Shown here piece after piece: positions 12,251-25,200 of a DNA stretch of 64,000 bases (its first letter is position 1; the number at the start of each line of letters is the position of its first letter). The notes beneath the pieces are model-generated. The model ran no database searches and was not told the DNA's origin. It worked only from the letters and a program-made list of their open reading frames with translations. Where the stretch lies: positions 180,018,739-180,082,738 of the forward strand of contig JAHLJT010009419.1 of assembly GCA_031308135.1 (NCBI GenBank), given 5' to 3'. This stretch comes from Acheta domesticus. Taxonomy: Eukaryota; Arthropoda; Insecta; Orthoptera; Gryllidae. Position numbers and translations under genes: made by a program.

Positions 12251-12653
12251 CAGATTTGTCCAGGATTGTTCAACGTTGTTGCACACCATAAAGACCGCAA
12301 ATTAGCAAATTAAGCGTCTGAAACAGATTTAAAGACAGCTGTCTACAGACAAAAAGACTGTGTAATACCACATAAAATTTTTATTTTAATAAATCTTTGA
12401 TTTAGTGACGATTTATTAAAAAACGAACATTTCATTTGACGATGCATCCCGTACTCGTTTTTCAGCATAGACGAAGGAGAAAGCAGAGGCCGCTTTATTT
12501 TTCTGTTTTCTCGGCTAGTAATCCCAATATCGAATTGACTTTGCCTTTCATTGTACGAAGGATAGGAGGGCAATAATGAGGGAGAGAATCATGGTAGATG
12601 AATAATGTTGAAGAATGAAATGAATGATAAAAATGAAAAGATACGTGGAGTTG
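11633..12653. other. AT-rich DNA with a (TA)n tract
   Basis: Non-coding by inspection. It contains a pure TA run at about 12187-12246. Frames here (12102-12305 through the TA run, 12343-12573) have no recognisable similarity. Confidence 0.5.
12187..12246. repeat. (TA)n microsatellite
   Basis: About 60 bases of uninterrupted TA alternation. Confidence 0.97.
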
Positions 12654-13880
12654 AAACGCGGTAAAAGTTGGCATTTTCTAACTCTATATTAAATTTTGAA
12701 ATTGGATTTAGCTGTCTGAATAGAAATACTTTGCGTATTTTCGTCGAAATGTGCATTTTTTGCACAGTCTTTTGTGCAACTCGGAAAATCGATGGTTCCA
12801 CTGTACATGGATCGTTGAAAATTGGCGATTTCCGAAGGGAACTCACATTATCTGAAAACCTCCGGCCTTCTGATAGCGGAAATTGATGGCGAATTCACTG
12901 GTGAAATCCATTTTTCAAACTTATAGTTAGTTTTCAAGAAATTCGCTAAAACTTAACCGGGGACTGGCCGGCCATGTACGGCCCAATTTTCATAAAAATG
13001 CTTTCAGGGCTCATTTCTCGTTTAAACGTGGTAAAAGTTGGCATTTTCTAACTCTGTATTAAATTTTGAAACTGGATTTACCTTTTTAAATAGAAATAGT
13101 TTGCGTATTTTTGCAGAAAAGTACATTTTCTTCCCATTCTTTTCGTGCAACTTTTTTCAAGTTCTACGATCCATGGATCGTTGAAAATTAGCGAGTTCCC
13201 AAGGGAACTCCAATCTTCTGAAAATTTACGACATAGCACGGAAATTGACGGCCAATTCACTGGTGAAATCCGTTTTCAAACGGATTGTTGGTAAAACGTT
13301 TCCAGACGCTGGTGAAACGTTTTCAAACGGATTCCAGAAATTCGCGAAACACTAGACCGGAGGCCTGCCGGCCAGTTTCGGCCCAATTTTCGTAGAAATG
13401 TTTTCAGAGCTCATTTCTCGTTAAAACGCGGCAAAAGTTGGCATTATCTAACTCTTTATTAAATTTTAAAATTGGATTTCGCTTTCTAAATAGAAATAGT
13501 TTGCGTATTTTCGCAGAAAAGTACATTTTCTTCTAATTCTTTCGTGCAACTTTTTTCAAGTTCTACGATCCATGGATCAAGCGAAAGTTCTACGATCCAT
13601 GGAGCGTTGAAAATGAAATATTTTATTTTTCGATCGTTGAAAATTGGCGATTCCGGAAGGGAATTTGAATCTTGTGAAAATCTGCGACCTAGCACGGAAT
13701 TTGATGACGAACTCACTGGTTATATCGGTTTTTCAAACAAATTGTTAGTTTTCCAGAAATTCGCGAAAAAATTGACCGAAGGCTGGCGGCTCAGTTACGG
13801 CCCAATTTTCATAAAAATGCCTTTCAGGTCTCAATTCTCGTTTAAACGCCGTAAAATGTGGCATTTTCTAACTTTGGCAT
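12654..13880. repeat. Tandem repeat of 370-420 bp, three units plus a partial
   Basis: Unit starts are marked by aaacg(c/t)gg(t/c)aaaagttggc at 12654, 13024, 13424 and 13844, giving periods of about 370, 400 and 420 bases. Each unit then has a TTAAATTTTGAAA stretch, a TTTGCGTATTTT stretch, a TACATTTTCTTC stretch, ATCCATGGATCGTTGAAAAT, a cactggtgaaatcc stretch and GCCCAATTTTC. Length growth comes from internal duplications: an aaacg(g/t)tt cluster in unit 2 (about 13270-13330) and a doubled ttctacgatccatgga in unit 3 (about 13559-13602). Short frames on both strands recur from unit to unit only because the DNA repeats. Confidence 0.9.
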
Positions 13881-15754
13881 TGTCACTAATTAAAATATAG
13901 CACATCAAGCTGTGTGCTCATATGTTATTGATGTAATCGAGGCTTCTTTCTTTCAAGTGCACTCTGGATGCAAACGTTTGGTTTGGACTGATCTTTTCTA
14001 AGAAATCTGTCTTTAGTTATCGGCCGAATTATCGATGACGCTGATAGGCGTCACAGGAATCTTAACATGACGAATTCTGTGAAGAACATTTGTTACGTCT
14101 CGTAAATATTATTTGAAGCAGATACAATTAAAATGATATTAAAATCGATGTAATCTGCAAAAAAATGCATTAAAAATTACAGATGAAAGTAAAAAATGAA
14201 TTATTTGTAGAAATAGACGAAAAACATTAGTTATAAAAATGAGTAATTTCCTTTTATCATAGCAAAAAATTAATTCCAATACTAAACGTCATGTTCTAAA
14301 GTGAAAACAAACAAAATGACATTTCTTTAAAATCCATGCCCTAGTTATGAGTATTCTACCGAGTTTAGAGTAAGAAATTAAAAGTCCTTAGACCAGGAAC
14401 ACTGTGAGTTTTTGTCCTGTCGGTGGCAGATTTTGGACACCACTTCGTATTGCCCGGTGGGCAAGAGGCTATCTATGAACTGAGCTAATTTGCTTAAGTC
14501 ATTTCAAAGTCTTTTCTTTGTCAAATCTAGGCTCAAAGTTTAGGTCCTCTTAATATCTATGGCCCCAGTTAATTTTCCATTCGGGAAATTTAGGGGAGAC
14601 GACCACTTAGCTGTGGTAGGCATTCATGTTTCGACCCAGGCTGTCTTCGAGCACGCTCGTGCTCTCCCGTGCCGTCTCAGAGTGACAGATCAGGTGTAAA
14701 GGTTTAATTTATTTTTATTTAATAGGTAATTATAACTCATTTATATATAATTTCAATTCTTTTTAACTATGTGGCTAGGCTGAAGGTCTTTAACAACACC
14801 TATATCCTACCGTATTCTAACCTTCCGAATTCTGGCATTCACCCCTAATGGTCTCTTCATCGCTTCAAAGTGACGGAAAGGAGACCATAAGGTACAGCTG
14901 AGGAAAAAGCCACTGTAGGGGGAAAAACCTGCCGTCAGAAAACGAGTACATGCTAATGGTTTAATGCAGCATTGGCGTTGCCTGTGCAGCGACACTGACC
15001 GGGAGATCCTGGGTATCGAGTCCCGACGATGGCGAATTTTCGACTCTAGCTAGGTGTCCTTTTAAGGCCTCTGTGGCCAAATACTCATTTTCCCCGTTCA
15101 CGATTCCCTAATGTATCGGGGAGGTCCTGTAGCAAGCATATCGTATCGCGAAGTGACGAATTTAAAATTCAACAGAATTTCTACCAAAAATTTCTTCATT
15201 CAATCGAGGTTCTTTGAGAGCACGTGTCGGTTGCTATACCAACCTTTTGTTTAAAAGCGAAGCGGGCGAGCGGACCCCTTCTCGTACGTTAGTGGCCGCA
15301 ATTTCTCAGCCTTGAGCTGCGCATCATACACCTCAAATGGCAATACAAATTCATCCCATTTCATTCACAGTTAGTATTCCTGTCTAATACATTTTATGAT
15401 TCCCACTAGAACGTCCAACATAGTTAATTATTTTTTCTACTCCCATTGTATAATGCTGGCATTTGATGGCTGCAACCAGTTGCATAATGATACTCCTTAC
15501 GATACAGGTTTCATTATGATACAGGTTCTTGACCAATCACAGAGAAGTTTACAAAGTATTGATAATTAATCATTGACAATCGTTATAGTAAATGTTTCGT
15601 TCGATTGTGTACATTAAAAAAAAGAGTTCATCGCTCGTATCGTAATATCACCCTTCGTGTACCCATCATTACATAATCGTTTCATAATATACTATTGTCA
15701 ATATGTTAGAACTACTGTTGCTACAGAAAATACTTCATCGTACTACTTCGTCAT
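13881..15754. other. Non-coding, with a possible tRNA-derived SINE
   Basis: No gene is seen. Around 14960-15060 the sequence gaccgggagatcctgggtat then cgagtcccg looks like the 3' half of a tRNA with a Pol III B-box (ggtatcgagtccc, consensus ggttcganycc), as in tRNA-derived SINEs. The A-box is not clear. The upstream 14600-14950 stretch is moderately GC-rich and may belong to the same element. Elsewhere the region is AT-rich and featureless. Confidence 0.35.
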
Positions 15755-16655
15755 ACACGTGGTGTAACTAGAATCGCATTATTTCTAAAAATTTGTAATT
15801 TTCAAAAATTAAGAGACTTCACCGAAACTGGGACCTGCGCTATTCTTGTTCGCCCATTCTTTTATCCGTGGAAAACAATGAAGAAAAATTTGGAGCAGTT
15901 TTTGAGAAAATGTGTTTTTTATAAATTGCATTAATTTTAAGCACAAAATAAGCGGAAACGACCCATTTTTTTCAAAACGTTCTGCATAAGATTTTTAATG
16001 AGCTGGTTTTAAAACAAATTTTATTTAGGCAAAAATCTTTTTTCAACTTTGTAGTTTGGAAATGTTAACTATTTGAAATTTTCAAAAATAGAGTTTGTCT
16101 GAAATCAGACTGCCACCAGTTTTTATCGTTCTTTGATGCATACGAAGAGGAAATGTAAAGAAAAAAAATTTGGAGCTTATTAAAAAAATAATTTAGAAAG
16201 TGCCTATATTTAATACAAAATTAGGAAAAAACTACTCACATTTTGGAAAACTTGAACATAATCTTATTTATAAACTTCTTGAAATAACAAATTTCCTCCA
16301 GAAAAATATCTCTCTCTTCAATATTGAAGTTGAAGGAAAACGCCGAAACGAATTTGAATTTTTGCAATTTTCAAAAAACCAGGGAATTCTACAAAAATGA
16401 GATCTACACCATTCACTTAGGTGTCATTTGCGCTATTCGCAGGCAAGGTTTATTAAAAAAATTGAAGCCATTTTTGAGGAAATGTTGAGACTTCATATGA
16501 AATAACCCCAAATTATCACAAAATCCAATTTCAAATCAGAGGCCTTCGAGTTCCTTTAAAGTTATTGACAAATATCAATTTTGCAGAAAATCAAAACTGT
16601 TTCGGCACGAGCTCTAACCACAGAGAGAGGGACGCACGGAAGACGTTTTGCCGTC
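15755..16655. mobile_element. Diverged foldback arm (right-end type)
   Basis: It contains the arm modules in right-end order: 'acttcaccgaaactgggacctg', 'tttggagcagtttttgagaa', 'caaattttatttaggcaaaaatc' and a shortened terminal part with gacgttttgccgtcaatcga. Subrepeats recur about every 290-300 bases. It is more diverged than the arms at 3801 and 56092. It is fused directly to a left-type arm at 16656. Confidence 0.6.
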
Positions 16656-17465
16656 AATCGATTTTACTTTCTCTCGCTTATGAAGACTGTGTTATGACTT
16701 AAAGGCTATGTTATGACTTAAGAAAAATTAAGTAATGCTGCGCCAAAAAATTGCAAAGTTTCGGCAGAAAAACACTTATAACAGGACCTTGGTATCAAAA
16801 ATGTGAATAAATCCAGTTGCTAAATTTATAAAAATATCCTCTAACACGTGGTGTAACTAGAATCAATGTTTTGTGGGTCCTTGATACCTAAAAATCGATT
16901 GACGTTAAAACGTCTGTCCGTCCGTCCGTCCATCTTTCTGTCTGTTTGTGACTAAACCGTTCGCCGATTTTCTCCTAAATTGATATTCCCTCGACCTGCC
17001 CAAAAACCCTGATTTTTCGAAAATTGAAGAAATTCAATGCTTTTTTGGCGTCTTCCTACAACTACTAATATGAAGATGCATTTTTTCTCAATGAAATGTG
17101 TTTATAAAACACATCTTCAAATAACGTAATGTTCAATTTTTCAAAAAGTGAGTATTTTTGCAAAATTTTGTGACAAACAGGCAATTTTTATTTTTTTTAA
17201 ACCATTTTTTCTTTAAAACCGCTCATTTTTTATTAAATTGGGATCTTAGCATAAATGACGCTTGAGAGAATGATGCAGGTCTCATGTTTGTTGAAATGTC
17301 TGATTTTGCGAAAATTTAAAAAATAAATATTTTTCGATTTCTTGCTACGTCTACAGTTGTGAAGATTAATTTTTCTTAATGAAACGTGTTCATAAAAAAC
17401 ATATCTTCAAATAAGGTCATGTTGATTTTTTTTTAAACTATGAGTACTTTTTGTGTAACTTCGTG
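16656..17465. mobile_element. Diverged foldback arm (left-end type)
   Basis: It starts with the TTTTACTTTC tip, followed by the taagtaatgctgcgccaaaa module, 'taaatccagttgctaaattt', 'ctctaacacgtggtgtaact', a ccgtccgtccgtcc tract (16915-16935) and 'ctaaaccgttcgccgatttt'. Two degenerate subrepeats follow with 'cataaaaaacatatcttc'. Together with 15755-16655 it forms a tail-to-tail inverted pair. Confidence 0.65.
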
Positions 17466-18825
17466 CCTCATATAGCCCGCTTTCAATTGACTGCGCTTCG
17501 TCAACGTAATAGAGGTAATTCGAGCAGGATGCTTCGTAAGTTAGAATTTGTGTTTTTTTCATATTCTTTGTTCGTTTCTTACATTCGAGCTTTTGTTATA
17601 CGTTTACTAATTAGTCTTTTATAAATTATTTAAAACTTATTTTAAATTGCCTCCTTTAATTGAGATAAATGTGAAAACGAATAGATGATTTCACTTTTGC
17701 ATAATAAGAAGTGAGAATGAAGAGTAATGTGCGTAAAAGCCGAACAGTTTTTGATCGATATATAACATTATAATTAATTATTATATTTTTGAATACATTT
17801 TCATTTTCTTGTCAGGGATATCAACAATGCTAATTTGGAAAATTTTATCACATACGAATTAGCCATACGAACTATCCCAAAATATTAAGGATCCCTTCCG
17901 CCATTCACTTTCATTTAGGTAAGCAAAATCCTCATCGCGAAAGATTAAAAACAAAGCTACCAAGAGATTTTTTCGATCCTCCATAGACTAGAACTGATGA
18001 GCCTTTTTTTCATGATAAATCATTGAAGCCCGATATTGTATAATATATAAAACTAGAATATTATCTATGTGCATATCCATTACTAATATATTTATCTTAT
18101 GCGGCTGCAGAGGGCCAATGGCCAAGCTAGAATAAATAAAAAAAAGAATTAACTCTCATTGTTGTATGTTGCAACACATTGTTGGAGTGCCTCACTGATA
18201 ACAAGGCGATAATGACAGACGCAGTTCACTCGCGTTAATATAAACTAATAATATTATTTACGGCTAAAATACGTATCGCGTATTGTTGGTACATTTTTTG
18301 TACAATGTGGATACATTAAATTCAATGGCATAAAGCGTTTTTTTCGTTTAAATGTTTGAATTTTTTTAAATGTATTTTTCACGTTTGTTTTTTTAAGAAT
18401 TTTTCGAATGGTAATTGAAGTGTATGAAAGAAATTGTCATATTTCAATATTACATAGCTAATAGCAATATCGCGAGAAAGTACGTGCTGTTATATCATCA
18501 TTAGTTTTATTTAAAAAATATGTAAATAAATACGATTTGTAAGTGCAGAAAATGTCGAGCACGTAATATGTATGATATGTACCGAATATGTTCTAAACTA
18601 TACGTTATACACGAATAAGAAGATACGAAAAATTTCGGACTGCTATGTTAAAACGAACAAACGATGACGAATATTAAAAACATAGGATTTTCCTCTGGCA
18701 GGAAAGCGTGTGAAAGAGTGACCATTTTGACACGTCGTTGGTGACATCTTACATTCGTCTCTACTTCCGCCTAGGTTTCTTCCAAGTTTCACAATGACTT
18801 CTAGAAAATACACTTTCAAAGAGTT
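17466..18825. other. AT-rich, no feature seen
   Basis: No gene, tRNA or recognisable repeat. A stretch near 18430-18510 weakly resembles the inner edge of the solo foldback arm near 26460-26550. Confidence 0.4.
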
Positions 18826-19011
18826 TCCAAACGAAATGATGAATTCCAAAATTATACATGAATTTTCAAGACCTAGCATCCCAGCTAGCTAAAACGTCTC
18901 ATTATATAATTAGTGGCATTATCGCACCAAACTCTGAATGTATTTCAGCCTGTTGTGTGGGATTTCCTCGTTCTTCCGAGCCACAAGGCAATCCATCGGT
19001 TACTGTGTCAA
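18826..19011. repeat. Direct repeat, copy 1 (~186 bp)
   Basis: Nearly identical to 20153-20341 and in the same orientation, with only a few substitutions and one small indel near 18942. The two copies are about 1.3 kb apart. They lack TG...CA ends, so they are not LTRs. Copy 2 runs straight into the Tc1-like relic at 20341, whereas copy 1 does not. Confidence 0.9.
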
Positions 19012-19849
19012 TTTCTTTCCAGTGTTGATACAAATTATTTTGCTCTTCATTACCTTTTATTCATCGAAACAAGGAAAAATCAATATAAAAATGTAATTTA
19101 AAGAGGCCATAAAATGCTGATCTTTAATTATCATCACAGGTATTGAAAAAGTAGTAAACAAGACAGAGACAAAAAAGACAAGAAGTTGATTTTTATGGCC
19201 TATGTGTATTTTGAATCTCTTTTCCAAAATGAATGTGGATGGTGTGTTCGAGGTGAAGTTTGAAATACATATTCTTCCTATGGCATTGATGACTAATGCA
19301 GCACTTTCTTCATAGACTGTCAGATCCTCTCAATCACCAAAAATAAGTGTGAAATAAAAGCCAATACGTAGGCAAGTTCATTACACTTAATTGAATCGAT
19401 ATTATCTTTCAGTTAATTAAGTCTAAATTGCCTCAGATATCTTCCTTTTATAAAAAAAATCGTTTATGAAAATTATTATTTTCCACTTTGAAAACTATGG
19501 ACGGTGAAAGTGAGTGTAAAATTTCAATGCACCGTTACGTACTTAAAAGGTAATTAATAAGTCATTAATACTAATTTTAATTTATCTGCTCCATATGTTC
19601 CTTACTGCGGCAGAATTAAATTTTCCGCTAATTTGAGGCAAATATAGTTTTTACTCAAACAGTTTCCATAACGAAGTTAAGATTTTGAGATATCAATATA
19701 ATTATCATCACACGCTCGTGAGGTTGTATAGGATCAGGCATATTCAGTGACAATGTGTGTCACTGGCTGTCATTCACGCATCTGTCAGAATGTGATTGAT
19801 AACATCAACAACACAGGCATCAGCACAAACGATCGCAGACGCTAAACAT
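19012..19849. other. AT-rich spacer, no feature seen
   Basis: Non-coding by inspection. It lies between the two direct-repeat copies. Confidence 0.4.
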
Positions 19850-20007
19850 TAGATGTCACTAAACCGTTCGCCATCGTACGTTTTCACTATATATATGTAT
19901 AATATATATATATATATATACATATATATGTATACATATATATACTATACCACTATATACATATATATAGTGATAACGTACGATGGCGAACGGTTTAGTG
20001 ACATCTA
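19850..20007. mobile_element. Palindromic MITE-like element, 158 bp
   Basis: The two halves are inverted repeats: 52-base arms (19850-19901 and 19956-20007) differ at one position, starting TAGATGTCACTAAACC and ending GGTTTAGTGACATCTA. The centre is alternating AT. A TA at each end could be a TA target duplication, as for Tc1/mariner-type MITEs. An adjacent fragment at 20008-20063 repeats part of the tip (agatgtcactaaacg) and has its own small inverted repeat (acgtgacaaat / atttgtcacgt), suggesting a second broken copy. Confidence 0.85.
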
Positions 20008-20063
20008 CGTGACAAATGTCACTAAATGTATGTATGTAATTTGTCACGTAGATGTCACTAAAC

Positions 20064-20129
<66 letters not shown>

Positions 20130-20130
20130 A
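20064..20130. repeat. (TA)n then (TG)n microsatellite
   Basis: About 48 bases of TA alternation followed by about nine TG dinucleotides. Confidence 0.95.
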
Positions 20131-20152
20131 ATTTGTATCATAGGTATATCAT

Positions 20153-20341
20153 TTTCCAAACGAAATGATGAATTCCAAAATTATACATGAATTTTCAAGT
20201 CCTAGCATCCCAGCTGGCTAAAACGTCTCATTATATAATTAGTGGCATTATCGCACCAAACTCTGAAAACTATTTCAGCCTGTTGTGTGGGATTTCCTCG
20301 TTCTTTCGAACCACAAGGCAATCCATCGGTTACTGTGTCTG
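20153..20341. repeat. Direct repeat, copy 2 (~189 bp)
   Basis: The second copy of the unit at 18826-19011. Its right end abuts the smaller Tc1-like fragment. Confidence 0.9.
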
Positions 20342-20452
20342 TGCCCGTGGTACGCAACACGTTCTCCGCCATCCTCAACATGCTCACCGTCCTCAACATA
20401 CCGTGGCCGGCATGCTCGCCGTGTGTGTCTCCGAAGGAGCATCACAATCACT
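20341..20452 (+). pseudogene. Tc1-like transposase fragment (short)
   Basis: In frame from about 20347 the translation includes VVRNTFSAILNM, then NIPWPACSPCVSPKEH. This matches the segment of Tc1-family transposases that carries the third catalytic acidic residue (family pattern WPARSPDLSPIEHVWD). In this copy the Asp-Leu pair of SPDLSP is replaced, the catalytic Glu of the EH dipeptide is kept, and the similarity stops after that point. It is a 37-codon relic, about 85% identical to the next copy at 20838. Confidence 0.7.
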
Positions 20453-20837
20453 ATATATACAGGGATTATGATGCTCTCAGATGCTTAGTGTCTCGAAAAT
20501 TGCTATTTTAAAATAAAAAGACATGAATAAGGAAAGATCTGAAGCTGTTAAAAAGCGACCATAAATAAATAAATAAATAAAAAGATCTGAAGATAACACA
20601 AGGTGAAGGAGTAATTAAAGAAGTAGCTCCTTTTTCATTTAATTTTCATAGTTTACAGTATATTTACGCTCTTGCTTGTTAGACTCTTCCTAGTCCGAGA
20701 ATGAGATAATTGATAGTATTACATATAATAGCAAATGTAGTTATTGTGGGTTGATTGTAATCTCAAAAATAAGTTTACACAAATTTTTGAGAATTAAAAA
20801 AATGCTGGTCTGTTCCAGCATGAAAATGCCCACCCTC
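20453..20837. other. AT-rich spacer between Tc1 relics
   Basis: Contains an (AAAT)n run at about 20562-20580. No gene is seen. Confidence 0.5.
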
Positions 20838-21119
20838 ACACTGCCCGTGGGACGCAACACGTTCTCCGCCATCCTCAACAAGCTCACCATCCTCAACATG
20901 CCGTGGCCGGCATGCTCGCCGTATGTGTCTCCGAAGGAGCATGTGTGGGGCATGATGGGAAAACGCCTGACCCGTGCTGCGACTCCCCCAACAACTCTGC
21001 CTGCTCCGCATGGGGCGGTGCAGGAGACGTGGAACAGGAACCGCAGGCCTCTTGCACGATGGGATGGCAGCGCGCATCAGGGCTTGTCGTACTGCCGCGG
21101 CGGGAACACGCAGTATTGA
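20838..21119 (+). pseudogene. Tc1-like transposase C-terminus, relic
   Basis: The frame ending at TGA 21119 contains VGRNTFSAILNK, NMPWPACSPYVSPKEHVWGM, a GKRLTRAATPPTTLPAPHGAV stretch and ends in GGNTQY. This follows the carboxy-terminal third of Tc1-like DDE transposases (WPACSPDLSPIEHVWDML, PPTTLQEL, and a terminal GGHTRY). The DDE Glu in EHVW is present, but the two upstream catalytic Asp residues and the helix-turn-helix DNA-binding domains are absent, since the upstream sequence is unrelated AT-rich DNA. In the last third the frame diverges from the family, suggesting a compensated frameshift. It is GC-rich compared with its flanks. The sequence after it (to about 21290) may hold the 3' end of the element. 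Confidence 0.8.
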
Positions 21120-22200
21120 TGCGGCGTTTCCGGTCCATGGTTCTCTCTGTTGCTGTGACGTGCGAGTATCACATGGCTCTGCTCATGTAATCGTGTGTGG
21201 TATTCTGTTTGTATGTGGTGTATCTGTACTGATGAATAAATTATACAGAGCAACCGGGGTGTTGCAATACTTTTTCCCGCCAATGTATATTCGTCTACAA
21301 TAAAGTTGAATGTACCATTTTGTTGAACATAGAGACATTTTAGCATTGAGGTTAAACAAACAGAACATGATTATCGCTCCATCGATGATGACCGACACAA
21401 TGAGAAGAATTCTAATAATTTCAAACTTCCATAAATATTGTATATTATTGTATTGTAGTGTTAGGTAAAAATGCTAATACATATTTGTCTGAATATAATT
21501 ACGAGTCAACAGGTGCAGCCTGGTGTGTATGAGAGAGTTCCTAGGTCTTTGTATTATGTGTACGCGTGTATGTTTGTATGTATGAATGTTGTGTAATATG
21601 TAAGTAAGATAATTTTTTTAAATGTTATATATAAGTATATTCATTTGTTGTATATGTATGTAAATGCATTTGGATGATCTGAGTAGCGACAAAGATAATT
21701 TGTTTTTATATTTATTTTTTATATAGTGTTTTATTTGTAATTGTGTTAATAATTGTAAATGTACATTCATACTTATGCATTCTGCCACCGGGCAACATTT
21801 GCCCAATTGTAGAATAAAGCTTATATCTATATCTGTATCGTGTTGTTGTTATTCTTTGGTAAACTGTCAGCTTGTCAGAGAAGCGACGTAAAATCAAATT
21901 AGCAGTTGCAAAAATTAGGCTAAACTACACGTACTTTTAAAATAATTGTACATAATCTTAAAAACGGATTTCATTACAACAGATTTCTTTTTAAAAAAAT
22001 TCAAATTAGTTTTTGTTCCCAATTTTCAAAAATACAGGCTTTGCCGAAAAACGAACCAACACCCCCAACTTTACCGTCCCTCGCTACATACAAAGAAAAA
22101 TGTGAAAGAATAAATTCTAGTCATTTCTAAGTATAAATTTGTTTTTATATTCTCCAAAATTTATCTCCCTTATTTCCCCAAAATAACAAAACAAGGAAAG
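21120..22200. other. AT-rich, no feature seen
   Basis: Apart from a possible Tc1 3' end up to about 21290, this is AT-rich DNA with TATG-rich stretches (21540-21660). Frames on both strands are short and unrecognised. Confidence 0.4.
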
Positions 22201-25200
22201 AAAAACCTCTATTAAACGATCATGATATTAAACATGCCATATACCCAACATTTTCCTTAGCATATTCTCCTATCAAGAAAAAAAAATGGGAACGAAAGAT
22301 TTATTCAGCGCTCACTGAAATTGAACTTACAAATTTTCTGCTATGTTTTTCTAATAATTTTCCCAAAAGAACAAAGTACGAAAAGAAAAACCACTATTAA
22401 ACGGACATGATATACACCATGACTAAAACTCACCTTTTTCCTTCCCATATCAAGAAAAAGCATGGGAAACCAAACTTTTACACAGCGGTCACAAAAATGT
22501 AGATTAAAAATTTTCAGCTTAGTTTTCTTAATAAGTAATTTTTCCCAAAGAACAAAACACGAAAAGAAAAACTCTATTAAGCGGTCATGATGTACAACAT
22601 GACTTATGCTCACCTATTTTTCTTACCATTTTCTCCTATCAAGAAAATAAAATATGGGAACGAAAAACTTTATTCATCTGTCACTAAAATTATCTTCTAA
22701 ATTTTCATGTTTTTTTTGATTTTCCCAAAATAACAAAACTCGAAAAGGAAAACCTCTATAAAGCGGTCATGTTATACAAGAACTATACTCACTTTTTTCC
22801 TTCCATTTACTACTGTAAAGAAAACAAAACATGGGAACGAAAACCTTTATGCAGCGGTCACTAAAATTTAGCTTACAAATTTTCACATTTGTTATTTAAC
22901 TAAGTAATTTCCCAAAAAAACAAAACACGAAAGGAAATGCCTCTATTAGCAGTCATGATATGCAACATGACTTATACTCTCCTATTCCTTTCCATTTTTC
23001 CTATCAAGAAAACAAACCATGGAAACAAAACCTTTATTCAGCGTTCACAGAAATATAGATTAAAAGTTTCCAGGTTGGTTTCTGTAATAAGAAATTTTCT
23101 CAAACGAATAAACACGAAAAGGAAAACCTCTATTAAGCGGTCATATTATTCAACAAGACCTGTACTCACTTTTTTCCTTCCATTTCCTACTAAGGAGAAA
23201 ACAAAACATGGGAACGACAACCTTTATTCAGCGGTCACTAAAATTTAGTTTACATGTTTTGAGATTTTTTAAGTATGTAATTTAACAAAATAACAAAACA
23301 CGAAAGGAAAAACCTCTATTAAGCGGTCATGGTATGCAACATTACTTATACTCTCCTATTCCTTCCCATTTTTCCTATCATGAAAACAAGACATGGAAAC
23401 AAAACCTTGATTCAGCGGTCACAAAAATATAGATTATTTTTTACAAAAACCAAGCTGAAAACTTTTAGTTTTCGAAAAAGAACAAAACACAAATAGAATA
23501 ACCTGTATTAAGCGGTCATTATATACAACATAACTTAAACTCATCTTTTTTCTTCCCATTTTCTCCTATCAAGAAAACAAAATATGGCAACAAAAAACCT
23601 TATTCATCGTCATTGAAATTATCTTACAAATTTTCATTTTTTAAGTAATTTTTCCATACGAACAAAACACGTAGAGGAAAACCTCTATTAAGCGGTCATA
23701 TTATTCAACAAGACCTATACTCACTTTTTTCCTTGTATGAAAAAAACCATGAAGAAAACAAAACTTAGGAACGAAAATCTTTATTCAGTGGTCATTAAAA
23801 AGTAGCATACAAATTCTCAGTTTTGTTTTTTAACTAAATAATTTCTCAAAAAATCAAAACACGAGAGGAAAAACCTCTATTAAGCAGGCCTGATATGCAA
23901 CATGACTTATACTCTTCTTTTCCTTCCCATTATTCCTACCATGAAAACAAAAGATGGAAACAAAACGGTCCCAAAAATATAGGTTAAAAGTTTTCAGCTT
24001 GGTTCTTGTAACAAGTAATTTTCTACAAAGAACAAAAGACGAAAGGAATAATCCTCTATTAAGCGGTCATGACATGCAACATTACTTATACTCATCTTTT
24101 TTCTTCCCAACTCCTATCAAGAAAACAAAATATGGCAACGAAAATCTTTATCCAGCGGTCACTGAAATCATTTCACGTATTTTCATCTTTGTATTTTTTT
24201 AAAGTAATTTTCCCAAAAGAGCAAAACGCGAAAAAGAAAACCTTTATTAAGCGTTCATGTTATAAGACCTGTACTCACTTTATTCCTTCCATTTACTACT
24301 ATGAATTAAAAAACATGGGAACGAAAACTTTCATTCGGCTAACACTAAAATTTAGCTTACAAAATTAAGCTTTTTTAACTAAGTAATTTCCAAAAAAACA
24401 ACACACGAAACGAAAAACTTCTATTACGCGGTCAAGATATGCAACATGACTTATACTCTCCTATCCCTTCCCATTTTTCCTATCATGAAAAGAAAACACA
24501 GAAACAAAACCTTTGTTCAGTGGTCACAAAAATATCGATTAAAATTTTTCAGATTGGTTTTTTACTACGTAATTTTTCCAAAAGAACAAAACACCAAAAG
24601 AAAAAAACCTATATTAAGCGGTCATGATAAACAACATGACTTATACTCCTCTTTTTTCATCCGATTTTCTCCTATCAAGAAAACAAAATATGGGAACGAA
24701 AACCTTTATTCAGCCGTCTTTAAAATTATCTTACAAATTTTCATCCTTGTTTTTAAAGTACTTTTCCCAAAAGAAAAAAACACGAAAAGAAAAACCTTCC
24801 TTAAGCAGCGATGATATACAACATGACTTATACTCACCTTTTTTCTTCCCAACTCCTCCTATCAAGAAAACAAAATATTGGAACAAAAACCTTAATTCAG
24901 CTGTCACTAAAATCATCTTACGGATTTTCATCTTTGTTTTTTTAGTAATTTTCCCAAACAAAAAATACACGAGAAGGAAACCCTCTATTGAGCGGTCATG
25001 ATATACAACAAGACCTATATTCACTTTTTTCTTCCATTTACTACTATGAAAAAAAATCATGGGAACGAAAACCTTTAATCAGCGGTCACAAAAATTTAGC
25101 TAAGAAATTTACAGATTTTTTTAAACTAAGTAATTTCCCGTAAAAAACAAAACACGAAAGGAAAAATCTCTATTAAAAGGTCATGATATACAACATGACT

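Noticed and set aside
18826..20341. Pair of LTRs around a retroelement
   Set aside because: The direct repeats lack TG...CA ends, have no target duplication, and no gag-pol lies between them.
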